From Acidobacteriota bacterium (GTDB taxonomy: Bacteria > Acidobacteriota > Terriglobia > UBA7540): a stretch of DNA of 64,000 nucleotides. A program made the position numbers and the translations under genes. Of this stretch, positions 22,473 through 31,017 are shown piece by piece. Location of the stretch: the NCBI GenBank assembly GCA_004298155.1, contig SCRD01000016.1, positions 186,001 to 250,000 on the forward strand. Direction: 5' to 3'. The notes beneath the pieces were generated by a model. The model was not told the origin of the DNA, made no database searches, and was given only the letters and a program-made list of their open reading frames with translations. Every line of letters begins with the position of its first letter. Within the stretch, counting starts at the first letter, position 1.

Positions 22473-25163
22473 TCACTCGTATCTCAGCGCCACCATGGGA
22501 TCGACTTTTGCTGCACGGCGGGCGGGGATGTAACAGGCTGCAAGCGCGACAACGATCAGTATGAGCGAAACGGCGACGAAGGTGAGCGGATCGGTGGGTT
22601 TGACGCCATAGAGCAGGCTCGATAAGAAGCGGGTTAGGGCCAAAGCGGCCGTAATTCCGATGCCGAGACCAATGATTGCCAAGCTCATCCCCCCTCTAAG
22701 AATCAATCTCAACACGTCAGGCTTTTGTGACCCCAGGGCCATCCGAACACCGACTTCGTGGATGCGCTGTGAAACGGAATAAGAAATCACGCTGTAAAGG
22801 CCCACAATGCCAAGCAGGAGCGCCATGCCCCCGGCAATTGCCAGTATCACCAGCGTGAACGAGGTTCGCGCCATCGACGCGCGCTCGTAATAGTCAAGTG
22901 TATGGACATCGGCGAGCGGCAGATCAGAGTCTACTGACCACACAGCCCGCCGAACCTCCTCCATCAAGCTCTCGGTACCGGCGCGTGGGCTGCGAATCGA
23001 GACGGCGGGCCATCGGATCACCAGGGCGTCCATGCCTTTCAAATGCGTTGTCAGAATGGGCCAGTAGACCGAACTGGGCGCTGGCTTGTCCGCGCCATCG
23101 TCATGAATGTTTCCTACGACGCCGATCACCTCCCGCCAGTCATCTTTCCTGGTAGTACGGATTTGCTTGCCAACGGCATTTTTCGGGTCATGCCAGTATT
23201 CGCGCGGCAGCCTTTCCGAAACGATTGCTACAGGAACCTTGTTGTACATATCACTCCAGGTGAAGTCGCGGCCAGCGATGAGCGGTGCGCCGAGAGTTTT
23301 GATAAATCCCGGCGTCGCAAACCTGTACCGGTGGAGCGGCATTTCACCTGGAGCATAGGCCTGATCCCTGGCGAAAACGTTATCGCTCCATTCATTGCCG
23401 CCCATGGGAACACTCATCGATAGCCCGGCTGAGGAGACTCCCGGAACGGCCCTGATCCTTCGCAAAATCTCCTGCTCCATTCGAACCACTCGCACGGGGT
23501 CTTGTACTTGAGTTTCGGGAATGTCAATCCGGAACGTCTGGATCCCGGCAGGCGCAACGAACCCGGGATCGACGCGGGTCAGGGCGCGAAAAGTTCGAAT
23601 CATGAGTCCTGAGCTGACCAGCAAGACGAGAGCCATGGCCACCTGGACCGTCACCATTGCGCTGCGCGACCGGAGCCTTTGCCGGCTCTCGCTCATGGAA
23701 CGTCTGCTCTCTCGCAATCCGATCCCGAGACTCGCGCCCGTATATTTCAAGACCGGGACCAGGCCGATCAGGAGAGTTACAAAGAGCGATACTGTCAGGG
23801 TGAAGAGTACAACCGTCCCGTCCAGGGTGATTTCGTTCAGGCGAGGTAGACCGCTAGGCGCCATCGCCACGAGGCCGCGCACGACCACATCGGCCAGCAG
23901 CAGGCCAAGGCTGCTGCCAAGAAGAGCCAGAATAAATCCTTCCAGTAACATTTGCGTGGCAATGCGGCCACGGCCAGCGCCCAGCGCGGCGCGGATTGCC
24001 AATTCCTGCCGACGGCCTTCAACTCGAACGAGTAAAAGATTTGCAACATTGGCGCACGCAGTGAGCAGCACCAGGCCGATTCCTCCCATCAGCACCCATA
24101 AGACGCTGCCCATGTCACCTATCACTTCTTGCTTCAGTGGCCGCAGGCTGGGTGCGATGCGCGCGTCCTCGAACATTTTGGCGGTGTACCCCGGCGGCGG
24201 AGGGAAGCTTCGAAGCACGATCGGGAGCATGCGAGCTACATCTGCATTCGCCTCGGCCAGCGTTACTCCCGGCTTGAGCCTGGCAATGCCGTCAAACGCG
24301 AAATCTCCCAGAAATGTCTTGGCTCGGTCGAGTTGCAAGGGAGTAAGCAGAGCGAGGCCGGGCTCGCCGAAGAGGAAGCTTTGCGGCAGCACTCCAATAA
24401 TCTCCCGCAACTTCCCATCCACTGTGATTGCTTTTCCGATTACCGAACTGTCGGCACCAAGCCTGCGGCGCCAATAACCATACGTGAGCATCACGACTTC
24501 CGGGCTTCCTGGCGCGTCGTCCGCCCGTGTAAAGGATCGCCCAAGCATTGGCGTTGCCCCCAGAGCCGGGAGCAAATCATACGTCACTTTGAGGCTTCCT
24601 ACACGCTCCGGCTTGCCAAGGCCCGTGACGTTTACCGAATAGCCCGTCGAGAGGCCTACGTCCTGGAAGGTACGATTCTGGTCGCGAAAGAGAAGGTAGT
24701 CTGATGGCCCTGGATTCAGGTCATTTACGTTCATCCCAGGCGCCGTGAGCCATACCGCGACTAACTGTTCCGGGTGCGGATATGGCAGAGGCTTGAGAAG
24801 TACGCCGTTTACCACACTGAAAATAGCCGTGGTCGCGCCAATGCCCAGGGCCAGCGTGACGGCGGCCACTATGGTAAAACCGGGGTTGCGCCGAAGCTGG
24901 CGGAGGCCATGGCGGAGGTCCTGGGCGAGTTCCTGCAGCAGGCGGGTGCCGAAGGCTTCGCGGCATTCTTCCTTGTAGCGCTGGTAGCCGCCGAAATCGA
25001 TGCGCGCCTGCCGTTCTGCCTCTGTTCGCGAAAGCCCCTGCCGCTTGAGGTCCGCGCCGCAGATTTCGAGGTGGGAACGGAACTCCTCGTCCAATTCGCG
25101 TTCAACGTGCGAGCGGCGAAAGATAAACGCCGCGACGGTCCGAAGCCATGCCCAGAGTTTCAT
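22473..25163 (-). CDS. ADOP-type orphan ABC permease (MacB/FtsX-like)
   Basis: An 896-aa permease. It begins with a cytoplasmic prefix ('RRSHVERELDEEFRSHLE', 'RQARIDFGGYQRYKEECREA') followed by 'DLRHGLRQLRRNPGFTIVAA', a MacB-like periplasmic core, four FtsX-type helices and then a second core and FtsX unit ending in 'DPMVALRYE'. This duplicated layout is that of the acidobacterial duplicated orphan permeases, large permeases lacking their own ATPase gene. No ATP-binding subunit is present nearby, so any ATPase must come from elsewhere. ATG 25163 has GGAGG five bases upstream. A PadR gene lies 97 bp upstream on the same strand, the usual arrangement for this family. Confidence 0.93.
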   Translation of the reverse strand: MKLWAWLRTVAAFIFRRSHVERELDEEFRSHLEICGADLKRQGLSRTEAERQARIDFGGYQRYKEECREAFGTRLLQELAQDLRHGLRQLRRNPGFTIVAAVTLALGIGATTAIFSVVNGVLLKPLPYPHPEQLVAVWLTAPGMNVNDLNPGPSDYLLFRDQNRTFQDVGLSTGYSVNVTGLGKPERVGSLKVTYDLLPALGATPMLGRSFTRADDAPGSPEVVMLTYGYWRRRLGADSSVIGKAITVDGKLREIIGVLPQSFLFGEPGLALLTPLQLDRAKTFLGDFAFDGIARLKPGVTLAEANADVARMLPIVLRSFPPPPGYTAKMFEDARIAPSLRPLKQEVIGDMGSVLWVLMGGIGLVLLTACANVANLLLVRVEGRRQELAIRAALGAGRGRIATQMLLEGFILALLGSSLGLLLADVVVRGLVAMAPSGLPRLNEITLDGTVVLFTLTVSLFVTLLIGLVPVLKYTGASLGIGLRESRRSMSESRQRLRSRSAMVTVQVAMALVLLVSSGLMIRTFRALTRVDPGFVAPAGIQTFRIDIPETQVQDPVRVVRMEQEILRRIRAVPGVSSAGLSMSVPMGGNEWSDNVFARDQAYAPGEMPLHRYRFATPGFIKTLGAPLIAGRDFTWSDMYNKVPVAIVSERLPREYWHDPKNAVGKQIRTTRKDDWREVIGVVGNIHDDGADKPAPSSVYWPILTTHLKGMDALVIRWPAVSIRSPRAGTESLMEEVRRAVWSVDSDLPLADVHTLDYYERASMARTSFTLVILAIAGGMALLLGIVGLYSVISYSVSQRIHEVGVRMALGSQKPDVLRLILRGGMSLAIIGLGIGITAALALTRFLSSLLYGVKPTDPLTFVAVSLILIVVALAACYIPARRAAKVDPMVALRYE

Positions 25164-25260
25164 GCCCACCTCCGCCCAACGCCACGGGTTAGGAATTCCG
25201 GGTCCTGAGTTTTATCCGCGAATACGATCGTGCAAGAACTCTGAACTCATAACTCAAAAC

Positions 25261-25602
25261 CTATAACTCGCTTGTTTCCGTCTTGAGCGCCGTGCCAATA
25301 GCGGCCACCAGCCGGTTCCAGCCCTCGGTTTCTTCGCGCAGGCGCTTACGGCCCGCCGGTGTGAGCTCGTAGTACTTGGCCTTGTGTTTGTTTTCTGAAA
25401 TGCCCCACTCGGTTTTCAGCAGACCCTGGCGGACCAGCCGAAACAGCGCCGGATACAGCGCTCCCTGTTCGATGGCCAGAGCGCCCCTGGAAATCTGCCC
25501 GATTTGCAGCAGGATGCCGTAGCCGTGGAGGCGCCCGAGAGAGACCGCCTTGAGGATGAGAAGGTCGAGCGTGCCGGGAAGAATCTGTGCCTGTTTATCC
25601 AT
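25261..25602 (-). CDS. PadR-family transcriptional regulator
   Basis: A 113-aa winged-helix repressor. 'LPGTLDLLILKAVSLGRLHG' opens the domain, 'QGALYPALFRLVRQGLLKTE' is the recognition region, and 'KAKYYELTPAGRKRLREE' is the wing. It ends with a short helix for dimerisation. It directly precedes the orphan permease gene on the same strand, and in this family the regulator typically controls the adjacent permease and itself. No ligand can be inferred from the sequence. Confidence 0.93.
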   Translation of the reverse strand: MDKQAQILPGTLDLLILKAVSLGRLHGYGILLQIGQISRGALAIEQGALYPALFRLVRQGLLKTEWGISENKHKAKYYELTPAGRKRLREETEGWNRLVAAIGTALKTETSEL

Positions 25603-25732
25603 GGCATACCCCTAAGATGATTAGGAGTATACGGCGGCGCGAGGCGCGTGTCAACGGAAGATGTTCGTAACCTGTATTTCAAATACCTCAAAAACTGGCT
25701 TGAAGCACAAAGCACGCGCCATCCGGCGGAAA

Positions 25733-25762
25733 GTTATGAATTCTGAAGGATGAAGTATGAAA
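25733..25762 (+). repeat. AT-rich GAAGGATGAA-type repeat copy
   Basis: It reads GTTATGAATTCTGAAGGATG and continues AAGTATGAAAC. Related copies lie at 22375-22397, 26061-26085 and 43481-43512, all next to gene ends. Inverted-sense relatives (TTCATACTT, TTCATACTCC) follow at about 25791 and 26107, so some copies may form hairpins. Confidence 0.5.
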
Positions 25763-25844
25763 CGGAGCCTGCCGAACGGATCTCTTTCACACTTCATACT
25801 TTACATTCTGCGAAGTGGACGGCGACTGTAAATCACAAAGTGGT

Positions 25845-26021
25845 CTAAACGTTGTCCTGCGTCTGGTAGTCGCAGGCTTCGCGGCAGTCGGTGCAGTAGT
25901 ATTGGCCGTCTTCGGAGAGCCGGACTCCAAAATCCGAGTGGCAAAGAGCGCAGTATCTGTCGCACGTGCAGCGCTCTTCCGGCTGGCTGCAGACGCAACA
26001 ATGAAATACTTTCCGTGGCAT
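25845..26021 (-). CDS. Small Cys-rich (zinc-ribbon-like) protein
   Basis: A 58-aa protein from the ATG at 26021 (AAGGAG nine bases upstream). It contains ten cysteines: C8, C9, C11, C18, C20, C24, C27, C43, C46 and C50, including CxxC knuckles (CALC, CTDC). This suggests one or two zinc-binding ribbons. The remainder is polar and soluble. The function is not recognised; it may act in RNA or protein binding. It is divergent from gcvT by about 200 bp. The frame continues upstream to 26057 but without a ribosome binding site. Confidence 0.68.
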   Translation of the reverse strand: MPRKVFHCCVCSQPEERCTCDRYCALCHSDFGVRLSEDGQYYCTDCREACDYQTQDNV

Positions 26022-26227
26022 GAGCAGATTCTCCTTCCAGCGCATGGCGAGGGCCATGGCTGAAGTATCAAGGACGAAGGATGAAGAGATGGCTTAGCAC
26101 AGCCTGTTTCATACTCCACCCTTCATATCATCGGCCTTTGCGGCGCAATTTCTTGACCCTTCTCGTGCGGGCGTGTTACTTTCCATCTTTCAGCATCCTC
26201 AAAGGATTTAATCAGGGAGGATTAGAT

Positions 26228-27337
26228 TTGGCGATGCCGGCAGAGCCCGGGCCAAAGCGAACGGCGCTTTACTCTGTCCACAAGGCAGCGGGCGCGCGGA
26301 TGATGGAGTTCGGCGGATGGGAAATGCCCATCGAGTACACGGGCATTACCCAGGAGCACCTGGCCGTGCGGACGCGTGCCGGCCTGTTTGACGTCAGCCA
26401 CATGGGCGAGATCATCGTGCGGGGTCCCCGGGCGCTTGCCTTCCTCCAATCGATCACCTGCAATGATGTTGCTCGCCTGAGTGACCACCAGGCCCAATAC
26501 AGCGCTCTCATGTACCCCAGCGGCTGTGCCATTGATGACTGTGTGGTCCACCGGATGGACGAAAACGAGTATTTTATCTGCGTTAACGCCGCCAACACCG
26601 ATAAGGATTTCGAGTGGCTGGTTGAGCACAACTCTTTGGGCGCGGAACTGGAAAACGTTTCTTCGCTGTATTCGCAACTGGCCGTGCAGGGTCCGCGGGC
26701 TGTGGCGATCTTGACCAGAGTGACGGGGTTTGACCTCGCTTCCATTCGCACGTATTGGTTTTCACCCGCGGAATGCTGCGGCGTGGAAGGCATCCTGGCA
26801 AGGACCGGCTATACCGGCGAAGACGGCTTCGAGTTTTACTTTTCTCGCGAGCATTCCGTGGACGTGTGGAACGCCCTGCTGGAAGCGGGAAAAGATGACG
26901 GCTTGCAGCCGGCTGGGCTGGGCGCGCGCAACACGCTTCGCCTGGAGGCTGGATACGCGCTTTACGGCCACGAACTGGACGAGGACACTACCTTGCTGGA
27001 AGCCAACCTTGGCTGGATCTGCAAGCTCGAAAAGGGAGAGTTTCTCGGCAGGGACGTGCTGGTGAAGCAGCGCGAAGAGGGCATCCGGAAAAAGCTGGTA
27101 GGCTTTGAAATGGCCGAACCCGGCATCGCCCGAGATGGCTATGCGGTATGGGTCAGCGGTGAGAAGGCAGGGCAGGTGACCAGTGGTTCTCCCGCTCCGT
27201 TTCTGAAGAAGAACATCGGGCTTGCCTATGTGCCGCCGGAGGCAGCACAACCCGGCTACGAGATCATGATTGAAATCCGGCAGCGGCAGGCGCGGGCACG
27301 GCAAGTGGTACTACCTTTTTACAGACGGCCAAAGTAG
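26228..27337 (+). CDS. gcvT: Aminomethyltransferase, T-protein of the glycine cleavage system
   Basis: The T-protein transfers the methylene group from the aminomethyl-lipoyl H-protein to tetrahydrofolate, releasing ammonia. The sequence has 'MEFGGWEMPIEYTGI', 'GLFDVSHMGEI', the folate-site segment 'GYTGEDGFEFYF' and 'ARNTLRLEAGYALYGHELDE'. Length (369 aa) is normal. GGGAGG at 26215-26220 is seven bases before a TTG at 26228 and 13 before the ATG at 26234; spacing favours TTG, though ATG is possible. It is the first gene of gcvT-gcvH-gcvPA-gcvPB. No glycine riboswitch core was recognised upstream. Confidence 0.96.
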   Translation: MAMPAEPGPKRTALYSVHKAAGARMMEFGGWEMPIEYTGITQEHLAVRTRAGLFDVSHMGEIIVRGPRALAFLQSITCNDVARLSDHQAQYSALMYPSGCAIDDCVVHRMDENEYFICVNAANTDKDFEWLVEHNSLGAELENVSSLYSQLAVQGPRAVAILTRVTGFDLASIRTYWFSPAECCGVEGILARTGYTGEDGFEFYFSREHSVDVWNALLEAGKDDGLQPAGLGARNTLRLEAGYALYGHELDEDTTLLEANLGWICKLEKGEFLGRDVLVKQREEGIRKKLVGFEMAEPGIARDGYAVWVSGEKAGQVTSGSPAPFLKKNIGLAYVPPEAAQPGYEIMIEIRQRQARARQVVLPFYRRPK

Positions 27338-27400
27338 GATGGAAAGACGGGGCGAAATAGTTTTCGGCCCCGAAGCTAATCATAAGGGAGCGCGGGTCCC

Positions 27401-27790
27401 ATGTACCCTGAAGAATTTCAATACACCAAAGATCACGAGTGGATTCGAGTGGATGGTGATACCGGGACAATTGGAATAACCGACCACGCCCAGAAGGAAC
27501 TGGGTGACATCGTCTATGTTGAACTCCCCAAATCGGGCGACGCAGTGACGGCTGCCCAAACCTTGGGAACGGTGGAGTCCGTAAAAGCCGTTTCAGAGAT
27601 TTATTCTCCCGTCAGCGGAAAAGTAACCGCCGTCAACGCCAAGCTCCAGGAACATCCGGAACTGCTGAATTCCGATCCGCACTCAGAGGCATGGCTCATC
27701 CGCGTTCGCCTGGCAGACCCCCAGGAGGTCCGGAAGCTGATGTCTGCTGAACAATACGAGGCGTACATCCGGGAGGCTGCGTCGCAATAA
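27401..27790 (+). CDS. gcvH: Glycine cleavage system H protein
   Basis: A 129-aa lipoyl carrier that shuttles the aminomethyl group between the P, T and L proteins. The lipoylated lysine is Lys62 in 'GTVESVKAVSEIYSPVSG'. The N terminus 'YPEEFQYTKDHEWIRVDG' is typical. The ATG at 27401 has a purine-rich GGGAG-containing site 10-14 bases upstream. The stop codon shares one base with the start of gcvPA (TAATG), so translation is probably coupled. Confidence 0.97.
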   Translation: MYPEEFQYTKDHEWIRVDGDTGTIGITDHAQKELGDIVYVELPKSGDAVTAAQTLGTVESVKAVSEIYSPVSGKVTAVNAKLQEHPELLNSDPHSEAWLIRVRLADPQEVRKLMSAEQYEAYIREAASQ

Positions 27791-29190
27791 TGCGTTATCT
27801 CCCGAACTCCATGCGCGACCGGGAGGAGATGCTCGGGACGCTCGGCTACAGTTCGATTGAAGACCTCTTTTCACAAATTCCTGAACAAATTCGGCTAAGA
27901 GGCCGGTTGGACCTGCCTGGCCCCCTTTCGGAACAGGAAGTTCTGGAATTCTTTAAGCAGGCTGCCAGCCACAGCACGCGCGAATACGCGTCATTGCTGG
28001 GTGCGGGCGCCTACTCGCACTTCCGGCCCGCGGCAGTAGACGCGCTGCTCTCCCGCGGCGAATTCTTTACAGCCTACACGCCCTACCAGGCCGAACTCGC
28101 CCAGGGAACGCTGCAGGCGATGTTTGAGTTCCAGACGCTGATCGCCCAGTTGACCGGGATGGAAGTGTCGAACGCCTCGCTTTACGACGGCTCCACGGCC
28201 ACGACTGAAGCGGTACTGATGGCCCTCCGCCTGACGCGCCGCAATCGCGTGGTGGCGTCAAGGACGCTGCATCCGGAGTACCGCGAAGTGATGGCCACTT
28301 ACTTGCGCCACCTGGGGACGGAAGCCGTGGAGATACCCTACTCTGCTTCCGGGCAAATCGATCTTGCCGCACTGGAGGCGGCGCTCAGCAAGGAAACCGC
28401 GGCCGTCGTCGTGCAATCGCCAAACTTTCTGGGCGTAATCGAACGTTTCACTGAAATCGCGGAAGTTGTCCACCGAAGCGGCGCATTGATGGTGGTGACA
28501 ATAAACGAGCCGCTTTCCCTCGCAGTCGTCAATCCTCCTGCGGAAGCAGACATCATTTGCGGCGAGGCGCAATCCTTCGGTGTGCCCGTCGCCTTTGGAG
28601 GCCCTTACGTCGGCTTCCTGGCCACTCGTGAAAAGTTTGTGCGGCAGATGCCGGGACGGCTGGTGGGCCAGACCACGGATACCCAGGGCCGGCGGGGGTT
28701 TGTGTTGACCCTCGCTACGCGAGAGCAGCACATTCGGCGCGAGAAAGCCACCTCAAATATCTGTACCAACCAGTCACTTTGCGCTCTGGCCGCAACCATC
28801 TATCTGTGTCTTCTGGGTAAGCAGGGGCTGAGGGCGCTGGCGGAGCATAATCTAGCCAAAGCGCACTACGCCGCCAGCCAGCTCGCAACCGTGCCGGGAG
28901 CGTCCATCCCATTTGCCGCGCCGTTCTTCAATGAATTCGTTGTCAAGGCGCCCGGGAACGCCGAGGTCCTTCTGCAAGACCTCCGGCAGGAGAATATTCT
29001 GGGTGGCGTGAATCTTGAGCGTTTCTACCCTGAGTTGAGTGATCACTTGCTGGTTTGCGTTACCGAGACCGTGAACAAATCCGCTCTCGACCGGATGGTC
29101 AGGACGTACCAGAAATTTTCCGGACAGAAACAGGCGAGAGCCGCAGCGCCGTCTGGCGTGTCGCACCCCGTTGGCCAGGAGAAAGCATGA
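27790..29190 (+). CDS. gcvPA: Glycine dehydrogenase (decarboxylating) subunit 1
   Basis: The 466-aa alpha subunit of the split P-protein. It begins 'MRYLPNSMRDREEMLGTLGY', contains 'FTAYTPYQAELAQGTLQAMF', 'MEVSNASLYDGSTATTEAVL' and 'NICTNQSLCALAATIYL', all typical of the N-terminal half of glycine decarboxylase. It has no PLP lysine of its own; that lies in subunit 2. Together they decarboxylate glycine and load the aminomethyl group onto GcvH. It overlaps gcvH by 1 bp and gcvPB by 4 bp (ATGA). Confidence 0.96.
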   Translation: MRYLPNSMRDREEMLGTLGYSSIEDLFSQIPEQIRLRGRLDLPGPLSEQEVLEFFKQAASHSTREYASLLGAGAYSHFRPAAVDALLSRGEFFTAYTPYQAELAQGTLQAMFEFQTLIAQLTGMEVSNASLYDGSTATTEAVLMALRLTRRNRVVASRTLHPEYREVMATYLRHLGTEAVEIPYSASGQIDLAALEAALSKETAAVVVQSPNFLGVIERFTEIAEVVHRSGALMVVTINEPLSLAVVNPPAEADIICGEAQSFGVPVAFGGPYVGFLATREKFVRQMPGRLVGQTTDTQGRRGFVLTLATREQHIRREKATSNICTNQSLCALAATIYLCLLGKQGLRALAEHNLAKAHYAASQLATVPGASIPFAAPFFNEFVVKAPGNAEVLLQDLRQENILGGVNLERFYPELSDHLLVCVTETVNKSALDRMVRTYQKFSGQKQARAAAPSGVSHPVGQEKA

Positions 29191-30674
29191 AGGAACATCC
29201 CCGCCACGCCAGGCCGCACATCACGCGGGACGAAAACCTAATCTTCGAGCGGAGTTCGTCCGGCAAATGCGGCGTTGATCTCCCATCGCCGGAAGTCCCG
29301 GCTGCATCGGCGGCTGAGCTCCTGGGTGATGATCTCTGCCGGAACGACATCCCAGGGTTTCCGGAGGTCTCGGAGCTGGAAGTCATCCGCCACTTCACGC
29401 GCCTCTCAACCTGGAACTACGGCGTAGACACTGGCCTTTATCCGCTGGGTTCCTGCACCATGAAGTACAATCCGCGCATCAATGAAGTGGTGGCCCGGCT
29501 CGAAGGCCTGGCGACAGATCATCCTTATGCGCCTGCGGAACTCACGCAAGGATGCCTGAAAATTCTGTACGACACGGCCCGCTGCCTGGCTGAAATAACA
29601 GGCATGGATGCGGTTTCGTTGCAGCCGTCGGCGGGCGCGCAGGGTGAACTCTCCGGCATCCTGATGATCCAGGCCTGCCTGGCAGACCGCGGCGACCCTC
29701 GAAAATACATTTTGATTCCCGACTCCGCGCACGGTACCAATCCTGCCAGCGTTACGACCTCCGGCTACCAGGTGAGAAACCTGAAGTCCGACGCCCACGG
29801 CTGCCTTGACCTTGCGGAACTCGATGGCGCCATGACAGAAGAAGTGGCCGGACTGATGCTGACCAATCCCAATACGCTGGGAATTTTTGAAGTCCGCATT
29901 CGCGAGATCTGCGAACTGGTCCACCGCAAAGGCGGCCTGGTTTACATGGACGGGGCCAACATGAATGCGCTGGTTGGGGTCGCGCGGCCTGCTGACTTTG
30001 GCGTGGACGTGATGCACCTGAATCTGCACAAGACCTTTACAACCCCTCACGGGGGTGGCGGGCCGGGCTCTGGACCCGTCGCCGTCAAGAAGGTGCTTGA
30101 ACCGTATCTCCCCTCGCCCATGGTGATCCTGTCGGCGGACGGGACGTACAGCCTGGATTACAACCGCCCGAAGAGCATCGGCCGCGTGCGCGCGTTCTAT
30201 GGCAATTTCGGAATGGTAGTGCGTGCTCTGGCCTTTATTGCCGCCAACGGAGGCGAAGGCTTGCTGCAGTCCACCCGGGATGCCGTGCTCAATGCTAACT
30301 ATGTAATGTGCCGGCTGCAGGACCTCTACGATTTGCCCTACAACGAGCCGTGTATGCACGAATGCGTGCTATCTGACCGTCGCCAGGCTACCCGCGGCGT
30401 TCATACCGTCGACATCGCCAAACGGCTGATCGATTATGGCTTTCATCCCTACACCACGGCGTTTCCACTAATCGTGCCGGGCGCCATGATGATTGAACCC
30501 ACGGAAAGCGCCAGCAAGGAAGAGCTGGATGAGTTTATCGAGGCCATGCGAAACATTGCGGAAGAGGTCGAGGAAGACCCGGAATTTGTGCTGAAGGCTC
30601 CGCACTCGACGCGCGTCAGCCGCCTGGATGAAGCCACAGCCGCTCGCAAGCCGATTCTGCGCTGGAAGCCCTAA
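29187..30674 (+). CDS. gcvPB: Glycine dehydrogenase (decarboxylating) subunit 2
   Basis: The 495-aa PLP-binding subunit of the split P-protein. The PLP lysine lies in 'MHLNLHKTFTTPHGGGGPGS', and 'YPLGSCTMKYNPRINE' and 'QPSAGAQGELSGILMI' are family hallmarks. ATG 29187 overlaps the gcvPA stop and has AGGAGA five bases upstream; a longer in-frame extension to 29055 lies inside gcvPA and is not used. The operon lacks lpd (L-protein), which must be encoded elsewhere. Confidence 0.96.
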   Translation: MKEHPRHARPHITRDENLIFERSSSGKCGVDLPSPEVPAASAAELLGDDLCRNDIPGFPEVSELEVIRHFTRLSTWNYGVDTGLYPLGSCTMKYNPRINEVVARLEGLATDHPYAPAELTQGCLKILYDTARCLAEITGMDAVSLQPSAGAQGELSGILMIQACLADRGDPRKYILIPDSAHGTNPASVTTSGYQVRNLKSDAHGCLDLAELDGAMTEEVAGLMLTNPNTLGIFEVRIREICELVHRKGGLVYMDGANMNALVGVARPADFGVDVMHLNLHKTFTTPHGGGGPGSGPVAVKKVLEPYLPSPMVILSADGTYSLDYNRPKSIGRVRAFYGNFGMVVRALAFIAANGGEGLLQSTRDAVLNANYVMCRLQDLYDLPYNEPCMHECVLSDRRQATRGVHTVDIAKRLIDYGFHPYTTAFPLIVPGAMMIEPTESASKEELDEFIEAMRNIAEEVEEDPEFVLKAPHSTRVSRLDEATAARKPILRWKP

Positions 30675-31017
30675 CCTTTCAGGCAGTTAAAAAACCTGTC
30701 CAACCACAATATCTGGCATCTTGTAAAATTCGGCCCCACGATATTGGGTTTTTCACTTTACAGTAATTTCGAATCGTGGTAGTTTGAGCGAAGTGTTTGG
30801 GGTAGCTCGCTGTAGCCTTTTGTTGCGCGCCAAAGGCATGATGGGTAAGGCGAGCGTTTTGATAAGTGGAAGAGCAAGGGCGTCGAGGAAACTCGCCGGG
30901 AACCTACCTGTGTGTGTGGCGCGCTTCCTTCGAAATTAGAGAAGAGGACATGCGCCTGAGGTGTACCTGCGGGACATTTTGCGAGGACGGCCCAGTTCTT
31001 AAACGGAGGCAATTACC
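30675..31017. other. 343-bp intergenic region between gcvPB and smc
   Basis: No protein gene is seen. The region contains several complementary segments described separately as a possible structured RNA, a TTTACA element at about 30762, and the GGAGG ribosome binding site of smc. No tRNA fold was found. Confidence 0.6.
30805..30924 (+). ncRNA. Candidate structured RNA (unassigned)
   Basis: Several stems are visible. GCGCGCCA at 30825-30832 is fully complementary to TGGCGCGC at 30917-30924. GGCGAG (30849-30854) pairs with CTCGCC (30892-30897). GGTA (30844-30847) pairs with TACC (30905-30908). CGAG-GAAA-CTCG at 30884-30895 is a GNRA-capped hairpin, and GCTCGC (30805) and GCCTTT (30815) have local partners GCGAGC (30850) and AAAGGC (30832). 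Some of these are mutually exclusive, so the fold could switch or only part is real. The long-rod version with an internal bubble is reminiscent of 6S RNA, but I could not match a known family. A terminator for gcvPB is a simpler alternative for 30805-30860. Confidence 0.3.

Noticed and set aside
22473-25163. Macrolide exporter MacB
   Set aside because: The permease has no ATPase domain and a duplicated FtsX layout with an N-terminal prefix, which fits the orphan permease family instead.
26030-26228. Glycine riboswitch upstream of gcvT
   Set aside because: The leader is under 200 bp, contains repeat sequence, and the conserved core of a tandem glycine aptamer was not seen.
29406-30359. A 317-codon minus-strand open frame inside gcvPB
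   Set aside because: It lies wholly opposite a certain gene, is rich in His and Arg as typical of antisense frames, and has no recognisable domain.
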